64,000 nucleotides of DNA from Rhizobacter sp. Root1221 (lineage in GTDB: Bacteria; Pseudomonadota; Gammaproteobacteria; Burkholderiales; Burkholderiaceae_C): NCBI RefSeq assembly GCF_001425785.1, contig NZ_LMDI01000045.1:63206-127205 (forward strand). The letters are read 5' to 3'. The notes beneath the pieces were generated by a model. It worked only from the letters and a program-made list of their open reading frames with translations. It did no database searches and was not told the DNA's origin. Shown in pieces: positions 60,603 through 64,000 of this stretch. Position numbers and translations under genes: made by a program. Numbering within the stretch: position 1 is the first letter of the stretch; every line of letters begins with the position of its first letter.

Positions 60603-62119
60603 CCGAAGCCGTGCTGCGTGTCGAGGGGTTGAGCAAGGCCTTCGCCGGCCCGCGCGTGCTCGATGGCGTCAGCCTGGACGTGGGGGCGCGCGAGGTGGTG
60701 GGGCTGGTTGGCGAGAACGGCGCGGGCAAGTCGACATTGCTCAAGGTGCTGGCCGGCGTCTACCGGCCCGATGGCGGGCGCATCGTGCTGCACGGGCGGC
60801 CGATCCGCCCGCGCAGCGTCTCCGAGGCCACGCGTGCCGGCATCGGCATGGTCTTCCAGGAGCAGTCGCTGCTGCCGAACCTGAGCGTCGCCGAGAACAT
60901 CCTGCTGGGCCACGAGGACGCCGCGCTGCGGGCCGGCCTGTACCACTGGAAAACGCTCGACGCCCTGGCCACGGTGCAGCTCGACAAGCTCGGCTCGCGC
61001 ATCGCGCCGTCGTCCCGCACCGACACCTTGTCGTTCGCGGAGCGCCAGGAAGTCGAACTGGCCAAGGTGCTCGCGATCGAGGAGCGCACCCGCAAGGAAC
61101 CCGTCATCCTGCTCGACGAACCGACCTCGATGCTCGATGCCTTGCAGATCGAGGCCGTGCTCGCGTTGATCGAGCGCTTGCGCGGCCGCGCCTCCGTGGT
61201 GTTCGTCTCGCACCGGTTCGACGAGATCCTGCGTGTCTGCGATCGCCTCTACGTGATGAACGGCGGCCGCTGCATCGCACAGCGCGCGTGCAACGACTGC
61301 GACGTCGCCGAAGTGCAGCGGCTCATGCTGGGCCACGAACCGGGCGCCGGGTTCGGCGGGCCGCCACCGCGGGCCCGGGCGGACCTGGCGGCACCGGCCC
61401 GATTGAGCGTGCGCGCGCTCGGCCGCGCCCGTGGCTACCGGTCGGTGAGCTTCGAACTGCACGCGGGCGAGGTGCTCGGGCTCGCCGGCGCCGGCAATTC
61501 CGGGCGAGAGAGCCTGTGCCGCGCGCTGTACGGCGCCGAACCGCCCGACCATGGAGAGATCGTGCTCGACGGCCGGCCCGTCCGTCCCGGCCAACCCGGC
61601 GACGCCGTTCGCCTGGGCATCGGTTATGTGCCGGCGGAGCGAGGGGCCGAGGGCATCGTGGCCGGCCTGAGCGTGCGCAAGAACATGACCCTGGCACGCC
61701 TGCGCGAACTGCGTCGCGGCCCGTTCATCGACCTGGCGCGCGAGCGCGGGATCGTGCGCCGCTGGATCGATCGGCTGCGGATCACGCCGCCGGCGCCCGA
61801 GACACCGGCACACCACCTCAGCGGCGGCAATCAACAAAAGCTCATGCTGGCCAAGTGGCTGGTCGCCCGCCCCCCGGACATCCTGATCCTCGACCACCCG
61901 CTGCGCGGGCTCGACGTAGGCGCCAAGGGCGAGATCGCCGCGCTGATCCGCGAACTCGCCGGCAACGGCATCGGCATCCTGCTGATCGCCGACACCGTGG
62001 AAGAACTCACCGCGTTGAGCGACAGCATCCTCGTCATGAAAGATGGTGAGGTGACAGGATGGTTCCCGGCCACGGCGGCCAGGCCGTCCGAGGCGCAGAT
62101 TCTCGAACGGATGGTCTGA
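60599..62119 (+). CDS. Sugar ABC transporter ATP-binding protein (RbsA/XylG-like)
   Basis: The 506-residue protein has two ATPase domains. Domain 1 has GENGAGKST (Lys44), the signature as LSFAERQEVE and LLDEPTSMLD. Domain 2 has the degenerate P-loop GAGNSGRES (normal for the family), an intact LSGGNQQK signature and LILDHPLRGLD, where the catalytic Glu after Walker B is His433. It therefore probably has one catalytic ATP site. ATG overlaps the permease stop by 4 bp. It energises import with the two permeases. Confidence 0.9.
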   Translation: MTEAVLRVEGLSKAFAGPRVLDGVSLDVGAREVVGLVGENGAGKSTLLKVLAGVYRPDGGRIVLHGRPIRPRSVSEATRAGIGMVFQEQSLLPNLSVAENILLGHEDAALRAGLYHWKTLDALATVQLDKLGSRIAPSSRTDTLSFAERQEVELAKVLAIEERTRKEPVILLDEPTSMLDALQIEAVLALIERLRGRASVVFVSHRFDEILRVCDRLYVMNGGRCIAQRACNDCDVAEVQRLMLGHEPGAGFGGPPPRARADLAAPARLSVRALGRARGYRSVSFELHAGEVLGLAGAGNSGRESLCRALYGAEPPDHGEIVLDGRPVRPGQPGDAVRLGIGYVPAERGAEGIVAGLSVRKNMTLARLRELRRGPFIDLARERGIVRRWIDRLRITPPAPETPAHHLSGGNQQKLMLAKWLVARPPDILILDHPLRGLDVGAKGEIAALIRELAGNGIGILLIADTVEELTALSDSILVMKDGEVTGWFPATAARPSEAQILERMV

Positions 62120-62120
62120 C

Positions 62121-63104
62121 GTGGGCCTTCCGCCGGCCCCCTCCAGCGGCCGGGGCCAGCGCGCCCGGGCGGCCGTCGGGCAGGCGATCGGCGCCTTCGC
62201 GCCGTTCGCCGTGCTGACCGCCCTCCTGGTCACCCTGGGGCTTGCCCACGGCAGCTTCCTGTCCCTGGACAACCTCGGCATGCTGGCCGGGGAATCCAGC
62301 GTGATCCTGCTCTTCGCCACCGCGCAGACGCTCGTGATCCTGCTGGGCGGCATCGACCTCTCGATGGCCGCGCTCGCGGCACTGGCCTCCGTGTTGATCG
62401 CGCTGGTGCTGCCTGCGGCCGGGCTGCCCGGCGTGCTGGGGGTCCTGGCACTGACCGGTCTCCTCGGCGCATTCCAGGGTTTCGTTCATGCGCGGGGCCA
62501 GATCCCCTCGGTCGTGGTGACGCTCGCGGGGCTGGGGATCTGGTCGGGCCTGGCCCTGTCCATCGGACACACCACCATCCCGGTGGACGCCGGCCACCCG
62601 GCGCTCGCCTGGCTCGACGGCACGAGCCTCGGCGTGCCACACGCCTTCGCCTTCGCCGCCGCGGCATTGGCCGGCCTGGGCCTCTGCATGCACTGGCTGC
62701 CCTTCGGGCGCCACGTCCGCGCGATCGGGGCCAATCCGCGCGCCGCCTTGATGTCGGGCATCTTCGTGGACCGGGTCAAGATCCTGGCGTTCGCGCTGAG
62801 CGGGTTGTTCTCGGGATTTGCCGGCATGGCCATGGTGGCGCGCACCTCCAGCGGCAATCCCGCGATCGCCGACAGCCTGCTGCTGCCGAGCATCGCGGCC
62901 GTCCTGATCGGCGGCACGGCGATGACGGGCGGCACGGGCGGGCTCGCCCGCACGCTGATCGGCGTGCTCACGGTCACGGTGCTCCGGGTGGGCATTGCCG
63001 CCGTCGGCATCGACCCGGCCTACGAGCCCATCGCCTATGGCGTGCTGGTGGTGGTTGCGGCGTCGCTGACGGTCAACCGCGCGGGCCGCGGCTGGCGAGG
63101 ATGA
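62121..63104 (+). CDS. Sugar ABC transporter permease, second subunit
   Basis: GTG at 62121 follows the ATPase stop by one base. The 327-residue protein has a Pro/Arg-rich N-terminus and about eight to nine membrane helices, with 'ILLFATAQTLVILLGGIDLSMAALAALASVLIAL', 'GQIPSVVVTLAGLGIWSGL' and 'FGRHVRAIGANPRAALMSGIFVDRVKILAFALSGLFSG', the loop that contacts the ATPase. Completes a four-gene importer. No terminator was recognised after it. Confidence 0.85.
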   Translation: MGLPPAPSSGRGQRARAAVGQAIGAFAPFAVLTALLVTLGLAHGSFLSLDNLGMLAGESSVILLFATAQTLVILLGGIDLSMAALAALASVLIALVLPAAGLPGVLGVLALTGLLGAFQGFVHARGQIPSVVVTLAGLGIWSGLALSIGHTTIPVDAGHPALAWLDGTSLGVPHAFAFAAAALAGLGLCMHWLPFGRHVRAIGANPRAALMSGIFVDRVKILAFALSGLFSGFAGMAMVARTSSGNPAIADSLLLPSIAAVLIGGTAMTGGTGGLARTLIGVLTVTVLRVGIAAVGIDPAYEPIAYGVLVVVAASLTVNRAGRGWRG

Positions 63105-63215
63105 ACGACGGCATTTCGCCGGAGGTACCGACGATCCAAGGAAGGCGCCTGCGACCCACCGATTCCTGCTCGCACGGAACTTGCTAAAAATGGACATGCG
63201 ACTGGAGAACGCCCC

Positions 63216-63293
63216 ATGATCAAGCATGACCACCTCTTCGGCATGGCCGTGCTGCTGGTTGCGCTGTGCGCGCTCCCGGCACTGCTGGCCTGA
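63216..63293 (+). CDS. Possible small hydrophobic peptide, 25 aa
   Basis: ATG at 63216 with GGAG at 63204-63207 opens a frame of 25 codons. It begins MIKHDHLFG and continues as one hydrophobic stretch (residues about 9-25, Ala/Leu/Val-rich) to a TGA stop. It lies in the 315-bp gap (63105-63419) between the importer and the next receptor gene; the rest of that gap shows nothing else. The size fits a single-pass membrane peptide. It could equally be chance; codon statistics are not conclusive at this length. Confidence 0.35.
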   Translation: MIKHDHLFGMAVLLVALCALPALLA

Positions 63294-63419
63294 CGACAAG
63301 ACCCCGATGCCGGTGCAACGGCGTGGAAACTCGCCCGGCTTCAGCGCGTGGACGAAACAGGCGAATCCAGGCTGGCATCGATGCCGGATCCGGGCACACT
63401 GCTCGCCAACGGAGTTGCC

Positions 63420-64000
63420 ATGTCCATCCGCTCGCAGTTTTTCCACCGGTCCGTCCTCTGCTCGATCGTCACCCCGGCCGCCGCCTTGGCGCAGGCCGAT
63501 GTCGCCCAGCTCCCGCCGGTCGTGGTGACCGCCACGCGCACCGAGGCGCCCGCCGACGACATCCCCGCCTCGATCGACCGGCTCGACGGGGCCGAGGTCC
63601 GGGCCGGCCGCGCGCAGGTCAACATCTCGGAGTCCCTCGGCGCCGTGCCCGGCGTGCTGGCGCGCGACCGCCAGAACTACGCCCAGGACGTGCAGGTCTC
63701 CGTGCGCGGCTTCGGCGCGCGGTCCACGTTCGGCATCCGCGGCGTACGCCTGTACGTCGACGGCATCCCGGCCACGTTGCCCGACGGCCAGGGGCAGATC
63801 ACGCACGTGGACATCGGCACCGTGGGCCACATCGAGGTGCTGCGCGGGCCGTTCTCGGCGCTGTACGGCAACTCGTCCGGTGGGGTGATCCAGGTGTTCA
63901 CCGAAGACCCCGCCGGCCCGCCGCGCATCGGTTTCGGCGTCACGGCCGGCAGCGACGGCCTGCTGCGCCTGGCCACGCAGGCGAGTGGCACCGGCGGCGA
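63420..64000 (+). CDS. TonB-dependent receptor, N-terminal part (cut by window edge)
   Basis: ATG at 63420 has GGAG at 63411-63414. The visible 193 codons encode a signal peptide (about 1-25, ending ALAQA), a possible TonB box region (VVVTATRTEA) and the plug domain: ISESLGAVPGVL, VRGFGARSTFGIRGVRLYVD, LPDGQGQITHVDIG and IEVLRGPFSALYGNSSGGVIQVF. This is a ferric-siderophore/PfeA-like pattern of TonB-dependent receptors. The beta barrel lies beyond the edge. The adjacent sugar importer does not fix the ligand. Confidence 0.92.
   Translation, partial: MSIRSQFFHRSVLCSIVTPAAALAQADVAQLPPVVVTATRTEAPADDIPASIDRLDGAEVRAGRAQVNISESLGAVPGVLARDRQNYAQDVQVSVRGFGARSTFGIRGVRLYVDGIPATLPDGQGQITHVDIGTVGHIEVLRGPFSALYGNSSGGVIQVFTEDPAGPPRIGFGVTAGSDGLLRLATQASGTGG

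Overview
The window is high-GC DNA with Shine-Dalgarno starts, many GTG/TTG starts and gene pairs overlapping by 4 bp. The gene content (icd, Fe-SOD, xseA, an exbB-exbD-lpxK-Trm112-kdsB-adk run, a caa3-type oxidase operon, PEP-CTERM and roadblock/GTPase genes) suggests a betaproteobacterium of the order Burkholderiales, near Rhizobacter/Piscinibacter/Leptothrix-like genera. The order-level placement is fairly safe; the genus is a guess. No rRNA, tRNA or CRISPR was seen.

Region 1 (1-7.7 kb) is one end of an integrated element, prophage or ICE. A strong promoter overlapped by palindromes starts a chain of twelve small plus-strand genes. They include an HD phosphohydrolase, a ParB-like protein, a Cys/His phage-type protein and an AlpA-like DNA-binding protein. 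A minus-strand membrane-anchored protein and a tyrosine integrase close the element just downstream of icd.

Region 2 (7.7-28 kb) is mostly core genome: icd, a DUF192 protein, sodB, xseA, exbB-exbD, lpxK-Trm112-kdsB-adk and a short-chain dehydrogenase. A TonB-dependent receptor and a four-gene YejABEF-like peptide ABC transporter follow. The transporter is joined to an LD-carboxypeptidase gene, suggesting murein-peptide uptake, and tadA lies next.

Region 3 (28-34 kb) holds a minus-strand operon with three roadblock/LC7 proteins, one small Ras-like GTPase and an uncharacterised protein. Upstream of it are four CGTTAC repeats phased at exactly 11 bp. A PEP-CTERM protein, a membrane-anchored proline-rich protein encoded by a minisatellite, and an aldo/keto reductase follow.

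Region 4 (34-43 kb) is the best candidate for an undescribed system. It is a six-gene minus-strand operon: ACP-thioester reductase, fatty acyl-AMP ligase, two paralogous acyl-CoA dehydrogenase-like proteins (one with the catalytic acid position changed to His), a short-chain dehydrogenase and a luciferase-like monooxygenase. It has no PKS or NRPS extension module. It looks like a route that activates a fatty acid on an ACP, oxidises it and releases it reductively.

Region 5 (43.5-50.5 kb) is a caa3-type cytochrome oxidase operon with two subunit-III-like genes in tandem, plus small membrane proteins. Region 6 (50.5-64 kb) has an AraC regulator, a 2276-residue kinase/ATPase/hybrid histidine kinase whose kinase DFG motif reads GFG, a complete sugar-type ABC importer and the start of another TonB-dependent receptor cut by the window edge.
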